Below, piece by piece: positions 21,036 through 32,225 of a stretch of DNA of 63,192 nt. The DNA comes from Zygnema cylindricum (Eukaryota > Streptophyta > Zygnematophyceae > Zygnematales > Zygnemataceae), in NCBI GenBank assembly GCA_037447655.1, contig JBBHKE010003410.1:53822-117013 (forward strand). The letters are read 5' to 3'. The stretch's first letter is position 1. Every line of letters starts with the position of its first letter. The notes beneath the pieces were generated by a model. The model ran no database searches and was not told the DNA's origin. It worked only from the letters and a program-made list of their open reading frames with translations. The translations under genes were made by a program, and so were the position numbers.

Positions 21036-22079
21036 TGCAATTCTGTGTCCTCCATTGGACTAAAGAATAGAGGAAGCCTCTAGATAGTTATTAGCTAACC
21101 CACTTTATATGGAAACCATTGCAACCCAAGCAGACAAGCACACAATCTGACTACACCTCTGTGCATCCTGGACTCCCATTAGTCCGTAGAAAAAAAAATC
21201 TCTGAAAACGCCCAACTAGGCGATAAGTTATAGGGTGGCAAAGATGCCAATTTATACAAACTCTCAAAGAGAGAGAGGACTATCTTCCTGATTTTTCCTA
21301 AGTCCTAGTTTTTCCTAGTTCCTCTCACAGCCCCTATCTACTACATGTACAAACCAATCAAAACAGTGTACAGCACCAAAAAGTACTACTGCTGATGTAC
21401 TTTCTGTACGGCCTCTGTACGACAAGGCCATTAGGTGGACGCGTGTCCATTTTCCACTCGTCCGTATGTTCCTCGGAATTTGTGCGACCAAATGTTGTCT
21501 CTCCACGTTGCGCTAGGTCATGCCACATCACTAAATGCAAATGTTACCATTCCGAGATTTCGGCGATGATGTGCGCCGTCAGATTTGAGGCGAAATGTAA
21601 TCTTAGCCGTAATAAATACTTGCGCGATATTTGTTTCGATGTCGAAACAAAATACGCGATATGCGTTTCAAATTAGTATAGTACTTCGTATTTTATCAAA
21701 CTGTATCTATGCACGCCGTAAACATTTTCAGTTAAATGATTACAATATAGTACAATAGTTTAAATATGAATGAAACCCTATATCATCTAACGGACTTCTA
21801 CGCCAGACTGGTTAGAGCTAACGGCTACGCCGCGCTCTACCGGTCGGGGGTTCGAGTCCTGCCGGACTCAACCTTTTGTTGAGAGTGACGTAAGTCACTA
21901 TTTAGTCCTTCCTATCGAGCTGAGGCAGCCATGGCTCCATCGCTCTCTCTCTCCTTCAGTGACTACAACAAGTATGGGGGAAAGAGAGAAGAGATGGAGG
22001 CAGGCTGCCATCATTTTCTATATATGTTTCCGCTAATTTATTTTAGACCTAGAAAATACAAAAACTACTTATTTCAACA
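21036..22079 (-). mobile_element. Cop-D LTR, left copy
   Basis: 1044 bp; on the minus strand TGTTGAAATAAG to ACAGAATTGCA. Left flank AAGGA (21031-21035) equals AAGGA at 30911-30915, right of the partner LTR, giving a perfect 5-bp target duplication within Cop-C. Confidence 0.88.
21800..21878 (+). other. Antisense tRNA-like module in Cop-D LTR
   Basis: TGGTTAGAGCTAACGG at 21809 is an A-box; GGGGGTTCGAGTCC at about 21846 is a B-box; spacing about 40 bases, as in a tRNA. Opposite to LTR orientation. Confidence 0.55.
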
Positions 22080-22411
22080 CATATGCATACTGCCCTCCCA
22101 CAAGACATTCGGATTGTGGACAACCATCACTTACTGGAGATTGATCAAATCAATCTAGTTTTTGGCGGTTGGGAGTGCTAACGAATGTCTCGGGGCGGGA
22201 AAGGTCTAGGATTGGCTGAACCCGCAACAAAATATTTTTTGAATTGGTTCGCATCTTGCATTTTCTACAAACTTTAGATCATCCTATGGCGTATATCTTG
22301 GAAAATGTCACAGCCTATAATGATCAAAGACCTACGCTCTTGACCAATTATCAACGGATCGAACAATTAATTGGTCCGCCTCTTATTATTAACGCTGCTT
22401 TCCATGGTTCA
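22080..22411. other. Unassigned segment inside the Cop-D element
   Basis: GTGGGAGGGCAG on the minus strand next to the Cop-D LTR could be a polypurine tract. The rest matches nothing else in the window and has no ORF of note. Confidence 0.35.
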
Positions 22412-23476
22412 TGTAGAAATTGATGGTTTTTTAGTATTTTGTTGGTCTAAAATATAATGTAGAAATGAAGCCGAGGCAATCTGCCTCTAACTCATCTCTT
22501 CAACTCCCACACTTGTTGCAGTCACTGAAAGTTGGAGAGGAAGCTAGAGCCATGGCTGCCTATGTTATCCAAAGATTTACGGGAAATACATTAGTTGATT
22601 TATGGATAGGTAGTTTATTTACTCAAAGGGGATATGCGGAATCCAGGATTTAATGATGGTACCTACCGTTTGATATAAGCGTTGGTAGCAGGTAGTCTTA
22701 TCCATTAAGTCTAGGACTAAGTTTACGTGATATAACATTTGTTAGGTATTTATATGTTACCATGTAGGATAATTCATTTAACAACAACTGTTTTCGGGAT
22801 ACATAGATCCCGTTATATAAACTACGGATTAGAGTATGGATAAAAACGAGTACTGCACATTTGTTTCTTTAAACGAAATAAATATTGCGCAAGTATTTAT
22901 GACGGCTACGATTGAAATTTGCATTCAATCGGATGGTCGGAAAGAATGCCGAGATCGCGGAAAAGAATCTCGGCGGTTTGTGGTCATCGCCACATCGGAT
23001 GACACGTGGCACAATTACATTTGTTCGCAGCATCTCCGAGGATTACGCGACCTAATCCGAATATGACATGTGTCGACATTTAGGCCATGTCGTACAATAT
23101 TTGTACAAAAAGTACACCGACAGCTGTACTTTTGTGTACGGCAGTGTGATATGATTGGTGCCGTACATCAGTAGATAGAGTTTTAGAGAGAGATAGGACT
23201 TAGAAAAAATTGGTAGATAGGACACTCTGTTCCAGAGAGCTTCTATACAAAAGGTCAACTTTGACCCTCTATAACTTACTCCTCAGGGGAGCAAATTCAA
23301 AGATTTTTTTTGCTATTGACTCAAGGGAGTCTTGCTTTCACAGCGGTGACGGTGGTCAGAGTTTTTGTCAACCAGGGTGGAAGTTACTCTTGCTGAAACA
23401 CAAAGGGGTCAAGATTATCTTAGAGGCTTCGTGTGAGCTGCCTACTCTGAGGACCTATGGAGGTATCATAGTTGTA
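22412..23476 (+). mobile_element. Cop-A LTR, plus orientation
   Basis: 1065 bp from TGTAGAAATTGATGG to GTTGTA (terminal CA changed to TA), followed directly by the primer site. Faces the oppositely oriented LTR at 24714-25778. Confidence 0.85.
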
Positions 23477-23491
23477 GGTTATGGGCCCACC
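23477..23491 (+). promoter_or_regulatory. Half tRNA-iMet primer-binding site with gag ATG
   Basis: GGTTATGGGCCCACC, intact; the ATG at 23481-23483 is in frame with gag (MGPPSRV). Confidence 0.8.
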
Positions 23492-24713
23492 ATCTAGGGT
23501 TCACATATTCAATGGAGTTGGCTTCATATATTGGGAAAGTATGATGACAGGAGCTCTATGTGAGAAACGGTTTGGGGAATAGTGAGTGGACAGGTGAGGC
23601 GTCCATCAAGTCTTGGGATACCTTTAGGGTTTACAAGAGGCAGATTCACTAGAGTTGCAGATCCATCTTCAAAGGAGGAGACAAAGGAAGGGGAGGTGGT
23701 GGACAAAGGAAAGGAGAAGGAGACGGTCACACCAATAGCAACCGGTTGAGTATTCATGTCACCTATTCCGAGGAACGAGGAGAATGATATCGATACCTGG
23801 GACTACAACAATATGGCGGCTAAACACTTCATCCTCCGCCATCTTACTCAAGGGCTTACATCCCCCTATTTGCAGGTAGAGAGGGCATCTGATATTTGGG
23901 TGGCTCTCATAGAGATGTACCGAAGTGGTAGGATTCAGCAACAACAGTAAGCTAATCAGAAAATTAAGGAGAATGTATACAAAGGGGGGAAGATGTTGGA
24001 TTTTTGCAATGAGCTTGCTACTCTTTTCATGGAACTGGAGAGTGCTCGAAAATTATTAAGCGAAAAGGAAAAGGTTAACTGTTTACTGATGAAGTTACCC
24101 GATGAGTTCGAGAACATAGTCAACCGTGTGTGGACTTGGAAGACTCAAGTTGGATTTGGAATTCAGTGGTAGGGATGATTCTCGTTATGGAGAATACGAT
24201 TGAGATCCGAAGGGGAGGAAAGAGTGGGCAAGCTTTGGTAGCTAAGACCGATTGGAGAAACAATGATTCTAGAAAACAGGTTGGAAATTATCGAGGGGAG
24301 TGGCAGAAAAATCAGACCGAGGAGTTGGGACCAAGGACTCCGAAGGGTTTGTTCAATTTTTGTAAGAAACCCGGGCACTATATGGCTGAATGCACTAAGT
24401 TAACAGAGCTGCGGTTAAAGGAGGGGCAGACCAGTGGACCCCCGAGAAGAAAGAAAAAGGCCCTTCTGACACAAGTACATGAGGAGGAATCCGAGGACGA
24501 GGACGATGAACTCCTATTGGATGAGGAGTTGGAAGCGAAAAACGAGGTCGAAATTCCACGAAAGCAGAAATGTGCTTCTGGTGGATTGAAAGGTGAAGCA
24601 AGCTGGATTGTTGACACCGGTGGAACCATGCACATGTGTAAAGATAAATACCTGTTCACTAAGATAAGAAAAATTCCTATCGTAGAGATAGAGTACGGGG
24701 ATGGGAGGATAGT
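23481..24713 (+). pseudogene. Cop-A Gag and protease start, truncated
   Basis: Begins MGPPSRVHIFNGVGFIYW, then has frameshifts near 23575, a stop after RIQQQQ (23948), and a stop before DLEDSSW. Zinc knuckle altered to FNFCKKPGHYMAEC (first Cys lost). Protease reads WIVDTGGTMHM, with DSGA changed to DTGG. Similarity ends at 24713, inside protease, where an inverted LTR starts. Confidence 0.88.
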
Positions 24714-25778
24714 TGAAACTGTGAGACCTCCATAAGTCCTCATAGTGGACAGCTTTCAAGAAGCCTCTAGGATAACCCTGACCCCTTTGTTTTTCAGCAA
24801 GAACAACTGCCACCCTGGCAGACAAAAACTCTGACCACCTTCACCCTTGTAAAGGCAAGACTCCCCTGAGTCGATAGCAAAAAGAATCTCTGAATTTGCT
24901 CCATTGAGCAGTAAGTTATGGAGGGTCAAAGTTGACCTTTTGTACAGAAGCTCTCTGGGAGAGAGGATCCTATCTCCTAATTGTTCTAAGTCCTATCTCT
25001 CTCACAAACTCTATCTATTGATGTACGCAGCCAATCACATTACACTTCCGTACACAAAGTAAAGCTGCCGGTGTACTTTCTCTACGGACAGTGTACGAAA
25101 TGGCCTAAATGTCGACACGTGGTATATCCGGATTCGCTCCCTCAATTTTTGAAGATGCCGCGATCCAATGTCATTCCGCCATGTGTCATCCGATGTGGCG
25201 ATGACAAAAAACCGCCGAAATCCTCTTCTGCGATCTCGACGTTAATTCCAGCCGTCTGATTAAATTCATATTTAATCGTAGCCGTAATAAATACATGCGC
25301 GGTATTCGTTTTGCTAAAGAAATAAATGCGCGGTATTGGTTTCTTATCCGTACCGTAATCCGTACTTTTACATTACTGGATCTATGTACCCCTTAAACAA
25401 TTACAGTTAAATGAATTATCCTACCTGGTAATGTTTAATTAAATATCAAACCACATAGTACGTAACACCAGTTAAAGACTTAACGGCTAAGGCTACCGGC
25501 TACCAGCTGCTTGCCGTCCGGCAGGTACCAGGATCAAATCCTGTGCCGGCATTTATCTTTTTAGTAAATAAACCCCTAACAGTAAATAAACTAATATATA
25601 TTTCGCGTAATCCTCTGGATAGCCTAGGTAGCCATGGCTGTAGCTTCCTCTCCAATTTCTCAGTGACTGCGACAAGTTTGAGAGTAAGAGAGAGAAGTTA
25701 GAGGTAGACTGCCTCGGCTTCTTTCTATATTTCTATTTAGACCTAAAAAATACTTTAAATGGACCATTAATTTCTACA
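24714..25778 (-). mobile_element. Cop-A-type LTR, minus orientation
   Basis: 1065 bp; plus-strand TGAAACTGTGAGACC to TTTCTACA. It abuts the polypurine tract of the minus-strand pol at 25779 and so acts as its 3' LTR, although most of that pol is Cop-D type. Confidence 0.85.
25486..25552 (+). other. Antisense tRNA-like module in LTR
   Basis: TAACGGCTAAGGCTACCGG (A-box region) then GGTACCAGGATCAAATCC with CAGG/CCTG around ATCAAAT (T-arm). Confidence 0.5.
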
Positions 25779-26880
25779 CTCCCCTTATTTTCTAGTCAAT
25801 CTTTAATTTCAGACCACATTTTAATCCACATTTTTCCCTACAGTATTTTAACTTTGGTGAGGGCACAGGTTTTGTCATCATGTCCGCTACCATTTTCTCA
25901 TCAGATCTATATACAAAACTCACTATTTTATTCTCAACTTTTTCTCATACAAAACTTAATCTTATGTCCATATGTTTAGCCTTAAAATGGTTTTTTGGAT
26001 TGGCTGCAATTGCTATGGCCGCTTGATTATCACAAAACACTGCATGCACTCCCTCCTTCATATACCCCTGTTCTTGCAGCAAGGACTTGACCAACATCAA
26101 CTCTTTCACAACTGAACAAGAGGCCATGTATTCAGCCTCCATAGTGGACTGAGCAACCACCTTTTGTTGCTTACTGCTCCAACAACAAGCACCTTCCCCA
26201 ACATAAAACACATACCCAGAAGCGCATCGTCTCATAGGTTCGTCCCCACCACTGGCATCACTCCAAGTAGTGATATCAGTGTGCTCCCCTCCAAAATGCA
26301 ACCATAACTCTCTAGTTGATACCAGATATCTCATGACTCTCTTGGCTGCCTTTAGTCTCTTTCCTAGGATCATTTAGACTCCTACTGAGTACTCCAACTG
26401 CTGCCGCTATGTCTGGCCTGGTACAATTCATAAAATAGATTAAAATTCCTACGACCTGTCTATAAGGGATATACTTCAAAAGCTCTCTCTCATCTGGACT
26501 CATCTGATCATCTAAGATCATCACTCCTCCTTCTACACTCCCATCACTTACTTTTTCAAGTTCATGGGAGTGGTACAACTGTTAGCATTTTCCATTTGGA
26601 ATTTCTCAAGCATATTTCCTATTCCTTCTTTCTGAGTAAGTCTGATAATCTTCTTCCCCCTATCTCTCTCCATTTGAATCTCCAAAATATATCTTGCCTC
26701 CCCTAAATCCTTCATATCAAATCTGCTTCTAAGATCTTTTTTTAACTTATTGATCTTTTCCAAAGATTTACTCAACAAAAGCAAATCATCCACATAAATT
26801 GCAATAAAAATGACACCATTCTCATCTTTAAACATATAGATAGAATGGTCAGAACTGATACGGATATATCCCAACCGGTA
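25779..26880 (-). pseudogene. Cop-D reverse transcriptase end and RNase H (recombinant 3' end)
   Basis: Minus strand: IAIYVDDLLLLSKSLEK (active site), MKDLGEARYILEIQ, VGILIYFMNCTRPDIAAAVG, then RNase H TTWSDASGGDEPM, STMEAEYMASC, FCDNQAAIAI. Frameshifts lie near 26570 and 26360. At about 25830 the sequence switches from Cop-D type (AAAATACTGTAGGGAAAAA) to Cop-A type (GTGGTCTGAAATTAAAG), including polypurine tract and LTR. Confidence 0.88.
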
Positions 26881-28223
26881 TGAAACTCATCTAGTTTCTT
26901 ATTCCACTGTCGGGGAGCCTGCTTCAGTCCATATAGGGACTTTATGAGCCTGCAGACTTTGCTCTCTTCTCCTTCTTCCACGAACCCCTCGGGTTGTCTC
27001 ATGAAAATTTCTTCCTCTAACTCACCATTTAGAAAAGCGGTCTTAATGTCCATCTGGTGGATTTCCATGTCTTCCGCTGCAGCCAGATTGAGGAGAATCC
27101 TTACTGATGGGAACCGAACAACTGGAGCAAAAGTCTCCTCATATTCAATCCCCTCCTTTTGGGTGAACCCTTTTGCTACCAATCGAGCCTTATATCTCTC
27201 AATAGTATTATCTTGGTTCAGTTTTAGTTTAAATACCCATTTACACCCAATAGGTTTTCTGTCTGGAGGGCAATCTGCTAGTTCCAAAGTATTTGCTTCC
27301 ATGATAGAAGCCATCTTATCATTTATGGCTCTAATCCATCTTTCTTTCTCTGGACTATTCACTGCCTCCGAGTAAGACTGAGGCTCATCAAGTTGAGATA
27401 GCTTAGTTACCTTATGAGCGGCTTGTTTTTCCTGTAATCTTTTGCTGCACCTCCTTCCTCCCTCAAACTCCGAAGCTGGAATGGATGGGAGTCTTGAATT
27501 TCTTCTCACTGTCTCATCGGCTCCCCTGTCCATGGAAACAGATTCTTGTCCCGCTTCTTCTATCTCGTCGAAGTCCATAAGAGTATGTGAGGTTTTTGGT
27601 GAGTCTCCTGTATCTTGGATCTCCCCTGAATTTGTAATCACGGTTTCACTCATGTCCCTTTTGGGAACGACCGAGTTCTCCTCACTTTCGGACTCAAATC
27701 TGATTCTTATCTTCTTTGTATATTTGAAGGGGTCAAATGACTTTCCTTCATCCATGACAACTAAGTGTTTAACCAGAATGATATCTTTATTTGCTAAGTG
27801 ATATACTCTATATCCCTTAACAACCTCATCATATCCCACAAAGTATCCAGGTTTTCCCTTTGCATCTAGTTTCCAATTTTTCCTATCCGTGTCAAGACTG
27901 TAAACTTGGGTACCGAATACTTTAAGGTGTGAGATATCTGGTTTCTTTCTAACCCATCTCTCATAAGGTGTCACTCCCTTTACAATTGAGGTAAGGACTC
28001 TATTTTTAATGTAGTTGGCACAGTTCATTGCTTCTGCCCAAAATCTCTTTCCTATTTTCTTGTCTGCCAACATACTGCATGCACTATCTCTTACTGTTTC
28101 ATTCAACCTCTCAGCTACCCCATTTTTTTCCGGGTTATATGGTACAGTTTTCTGGTGCTGCACTCCCTCATCTCTCAGATATTCCTCAAACTGGTTAGAG
28201 GTATATTCCCCCCCCATTATCAC
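26881..28223 (-). pseudogene. Cop-D integrase C-terminal part and reverse transcriptase
   Basis: Minus-strand frame open from 28223 to 26772: SNQFEEYLRDEGVQHQKTV, NGVAERLNETVRDSA (catalytic Glu kept), KPDISHLKVFGTQVYSLD, a Ser/Glu-rich linker, then KPIGCKWVFKLKLNQDN, YKARLVAKGFTQKEG, HQMDIKTAFLNGELEEE and SLYGLKQAPRQWN. It is one of the longest undamaged pieces in the window. A small change at about 26880 alters FHTGWDIS (a frameshift just before the YVDD block). Confidence 0.9.
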
Positions 28224-29000
28224 TCCTTATCCTTTTAATGGGGTTTCATGCAACTTCTCACTCCAAGCTTTATATTCTTTGAAATAAGTTGATGCTTCAG
28301 ACTTTGTTTTCAGAAAGTAGACTCTAGAGTATCTTGACCAGTCATTGGTTATTGTCATCATAAACCTCTTTCCTCCAACCGAAGGTACTTTTGCCGGACC
28401 CCAAATATCTGTGTGGACCAAATTTAACACTTTCTCACCTCTATATGTGGCGGCTTTGGGAAAGGGAAGTCTGTGAGCCTTACCTTGAGCACAACCACTA
28501 CAATCATCCATCATTTCATTATCCCCAAACATAATGCCTTCTACTACCCCAAGCTTTTTCATTTCCCTCAACCTATCAAAATGCACATGCCCCAACCGCT
28601 TATGCCAAATCATCAACTTAGGAACACCAACATAGTAAGCATTCTTCTTTTCATTACTCAGGTTAAGCCTAAACATTCCTTGGCTACCCTTATCTGCCGT
28701 GAAGTAAACTTCATCCCCATACTTAGCTGTAAAGACTCCCTTTCTGGTGAAGGTATCAAACTCTTTGTCATCTAGCAGAGACGTAGAGACAAGATTTTTA
28801 CTCAACTGAGGAATGTAGAGTACATCTGAGAATGTAAGTATAGAAGTTTTACCCTCCACTAAGACTTTGAGATCTACTGATCCCACTAGATCTTTAGTAA
28901 CCACTCTTCCATCCCCATACTCTATCTCTACAGTATGGATCTTTCTTAGCTTAGTGAAGAGTTCTTTATTGCGACACATATGCATGGATGCATCTGAGTC
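28220..29000 (-). pseudogene. Cop-D protease end, pre-integrase and integrase core
   Basis: Frame 28985-28227: MHMCRNKELFTKLRKI, IWHKRLGHVHFDRLREMK (zinc-binding His/Cys pattern with DDCSGCAQGKAHRL), LVHTDIWGPAKV, GGKRFMMTITNDWS. Upstream protease reads WIIDSDASMHM, with the active DSG changed to DSD. A frameshift at about 28225 (the run of C at 28210-28216) splits off the SDNGG-equivalent. Confidence 0.9.
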
Positions 29001-30053
29001 GATGATCCATCCTTCCTGTGGAGCTTACTAAATTGCTCCAAGGGCACACTTTTGTCTCCGAGGGATCTCTTTCTCCACCAGACTCTCGTCAAGAAGAAGC
29101 TCCCCATCCTCCTTCGAGGACTCATCCTGGTTTCTCTTGTCACTTTTGTGACCACAAGCGCCTTTTTCTTCCCTCCGGAAGAACCCCCTCCACGATTCTC
29201 TTGGAGCCTCAGCTCCTTTAGCTTGACACAATATGCGATGAAGTGTCCAAGCTTTTTGCAAAAATGACAAAGACCCTTTGGGGGCCTTGGTCTCCCAGAA
29301 TGATCTCTTTCCCCTCTGTTAGGTTTCTTCAGGTCCTTCCCCTATCGGTCCCCTCCTGCTGCTAGAGCTTGAATGCTCTTCCCTCCTCTCCTAATCTCCA
29401 TTGTGTAGTCTTGCACGAGTATCATCCTGACCACTGTGTTCCATTTCCATGAACTATCAGGCAATTCCTGTACTCGGTACGCTATGTTTTCAAACTCATT
29501 TGGTAACTTCATGATGAGTGTGTTAACTTTCATCTTCGTTGTACCTGTCCACCTGGCACTTTCCATCTCCATATACAAACTAGAATGATCATTACAGTAA
29601 TCTAACATCTTTCCTCCTTTGTAAGTGTAACTCACTAGCTGTTGCTCAGCCTATTTCCAGCTCTATAAATCTCCACTAAACTCACCCTCAACTCGTCGGC
29701 CTTGTAAATGTGAAGATGAGGGGTGGCCAACGCTTGAGTGAGGTGCCTCAGAATGAAGTTTTTGGTAGCCATGTTTACATCCTCCCACATTGAGTATCGT
29801 TCTCCGCGGTCTTCACGGTCGCCCCTCCCGGTACTGTGGCAATAGGAGTGAGGGGTGTCTCCTTCCCTTCCCCTTTTTGGACACACTGCTGTCCCCATCA
29901 TCTGCCTCCTCCGCTGAGGCAGCCGTTGCTGTAGGAAATCTTACTCCTCCAAATCCTGGTGGAGTTCGCGAAGGTGGACGTTTCACATGTCCACTGAAGA
30001 TACCCCAAGAACGCACAGCTCCCATCATTGCTTTGATGAACCCAGATCCATAA
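29001..30053 (-). pseudogene. Cop-D Gag
   Basis: Pieces in several frames: FYGSGFIKAMMGAVRSWGI, PPGFGGVRFPTATAASAEE, MATKNFILRHLTQALATPHL, YTYKGGKMLDYCND, TLIMKLPNEFENIAYRVQ, SSWKWNTVVRMILVQD and a zinc knuckle CHFCKKLGHF. Matches the Gag at 55430-56443. Multiple frameshifts; the N-terminus is lost at about 30054, where the primer site should be. Confidence 0.88.
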
Positions 30054-30227
30054 AAGGTTTATATCTCAATTTGTGTCCTTTACTGGATACTGAAGCTCCG
30101 AAGTTTTATAAGTATAATAAACCACTGCTAATACCAGAAAGCACACAATAACTGCATAGCATATAATTCCACCGCATTTTAGCCTGGAATTTCGCTCGTA
30201 GGAGGCCTTTGATTTGCAACCAGGCGA
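30054..30227. other. Unassigned junction segment
   Basis: AT-rich sequence between Gag and the truncated Cop-D LTR; no match elsewhere in the window. Confidence 0.4.
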
Positions 30228-30910
30228 TTCCTCTCACAGCCCCTTATGTTCCCCGCAGGCGACTACCCATCCCGCCCTGCCGACCCAATGGACGCCAACC
30301 ATCCCATCGTCCGTACGCCTCGAATTTCTGCGACCAAATATCGTCTCTCCACGTGGCGCCAGGTCATACCACGTCACTAAATGCCAAAGTTACCATTCCA
30401 GGATTTCGGTGATGATGTGCGCCGTCAGATTTGACGCAAAAAGTAATCTCAGCCATAATAAATACTTGCGCCATATTTGTTTCTATGTCGAAACAAAATG
30501 CGCGATATGCGTTTCAGATTATTATAGTACTTCGTATTTATCAAACTGTATCTATGCATGCCGTAAAAATTTTCATTTAAATGATTTATGTATAGTACAA
30601 TAGTTTAAATACTAATCAAACCCTATATCTCCTAACGGACTTCTACGACAGACTGGTTAGAGCTAACGGTTACGCCGCGCTTTGCCGGTCGGGGGTTTGA
30701 GTCCTACCAGTCTCAACCTTTTATTGAGAGTGACTTAAGTCACTCTTTAGTCCTTCCCATGGAGCTGAGGCAGCCATGGCTTTATCGCTCTCTCTCTCCT
30801 TCAGTAGGGCGAGAGAGAAGAGATGGAGGCAGGCTGCCTACATTTTCTTTGTATGTTTTCCGCTAATTAATTTAGACCTAGAAAATACAATAAAACTAAT
30901 TATTTCAACA
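30228..30910 (-). mobile_element. Cop-D LTR, right copy, truncated
   Basis: Matches 21310-22079. The 3' end of the LTR and the primer site are missing (similarity starts at about 30228, CTCTCACAGCCCC). Its 5' end TGTTGAAATAATTAG lies at 30910, followed by AAGGA. Confidence 0.85.
30645..30718 (+). other. Antisense tRNA-like module in Cop-D LTR
   Basis: TGGTTAGAGCTAACGG and GGGGGTTTGAGTCC, same layout as 21800-21878. Confidence 0.5.
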
Positions 30911-31101
30911 AAGGACTGCCTTTTGAGTGTAGGAGAATTATAGGCAGCCATGGCTCTAGCTTCTTCTTCAGCCTCCATTGACTACGACAAGTATGGGGCT
31001 AGAGAGAGAAGTTAGAAGCAGGCTGCCTCTGCTTTTCCTTCCTCATTTTAGATTACTTAAGAAACCTAGAGAATACATAAGAAAACCTTTTAATTTCAAT
31101 A
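30911..31101 (-). mobile_element. Cop-C 3' LTR, remaining part
   Basis: After AAGGA (30911-30915) the Cop-C LTR resumes, matching 46430-46611 up to its start (TATTGAAATT on the minus strand, TG changed to TA). Confidence 0.85.
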
Positions 31102-31411
31102 CTCCCGTTATTTTCTAGTCACCTTTTAGTTTAAGTCCACACTTCTTTCTGCAAAATTTCAAGTTAGGAGAAGGCACCGGCTTTGTCATCATGTTTGCCA
31201 CCATTTCACTGTCTGGTCTATATTCTAGACTTATTATTTTGTTCTCCACCTTTTCCCTAACAAAGCTAAGTCTGATATCCATGTGCTTTGCTTTAAAGTG
31301 ATGTTTAGGATTAGCAGCAATTGCAATTGCAGCTTGATTATCACATAATATTTTTTGAATTACAATCTTAAGATGTCCGAACTCACCAAGTAAGGATTTG
31401 ACTCACATCAA
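31102..31411 (-). pseudogene. Cop-C RNase H end
   Basis: Minus strand: KSLLGEFGHLKI, DNQAAIAIAANPKHHFKAK, MDIRLSFVREKVENKI and PVPSPNLKF, followed by the tract next to the LTR. Cut at 31411 by element II and continued at 39457; ATCAA is duplicated. Confidence 0.88.
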
Positions 31412-31615
31412 TGTAGGAATTGATGGTCCTTTTTAAGAATTTTCTACGTCTAAATAGAAATACATAAAGAAGCCGAGGCAGTCTATCTCTAACTTCTCTC
31501 TCCAACTCCCACACTTGTCGCAGTCACTAAGAAGTTGGAGAGGAAGCTAGATCTATGGCTACCTACGCTATCCAGAGGTTTACGGGAAATAGATTAGTTG
31601 ATTTATTGAATGGTA

Positions 31616-32114
31616 CACCGCCAATCGTAATTAGAGTAAATTATTCTAATTAAGTCTCTCGAAATTTCGACTCTATCACATGAAATTGAGTAAACGATTC
31701 TAATTTTTCATTATTCTATTTAAGGTAAAATTTACTTAGCGTTTTTAATTCTAATATAGGTTCGTTTTAAATAGTGTGGAGTACGGATCTGTCTGACAGT
31801 GCAAAATTGTACTTTATTAAGTAAAAAAGTTCAAATAATGATTTAATACAGGCCATTATCATGTAACTGCGTTTAAACAAACCGCATAGTGCAAACGTCA
31901 TAGTGACGATAAACGGTACGTTTTGCCAAATTTTGTACGAATACCTTATTTACAGTAGAGGATATTAGCGTGTCAAATTAGAGTACTTAAATAAATTAGA
32001 GTAAACTTCATAGTTGAAAAAGCTCTATCACATAAATTAGCGTTAATTTCTCTAATTGTTTTTTTTAGTTTTTGTACTCGAATTTTTTCATTACTCTAAT
32101 TACGGTTCGCGGTG
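31616..32114. mobile_element. TIR-TA element in element II 5' LTR, with empty site
   Basis: Left CACCGCCAATCGTAATTAGA and right TCTAATTACGGTTCGCGGTG are inverted repeats; TA at 31614-31615 and 32115-32116. The 3' LTR has the uninserted TTGAATGGTAGTTTATT at about 38578-38594. 499 bp, no ORF. Confidence 0.92.
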
Positions 32115-32147
32115 TAGTTTATTTACTAAAAGGATTAGTGATGCAAC

Positions 32148-32225
32148 TAGGGTTTGATCCTGGTACCTGCCGGGCGTCAGGCAGCCGGTAGACAATAACC
32201 TTATCCCTTAGGTCTAAAGCTAATG
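32148..32225 (-). other. Antisense tRNA-like module in LTR
   Basis: Minus strand: CCTAAGGGATAAGGTTATTG and GGTACCAGGATCAAACC. Partner copy in the 3' LTR at about 38612-38697. Confidence 0.45.
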
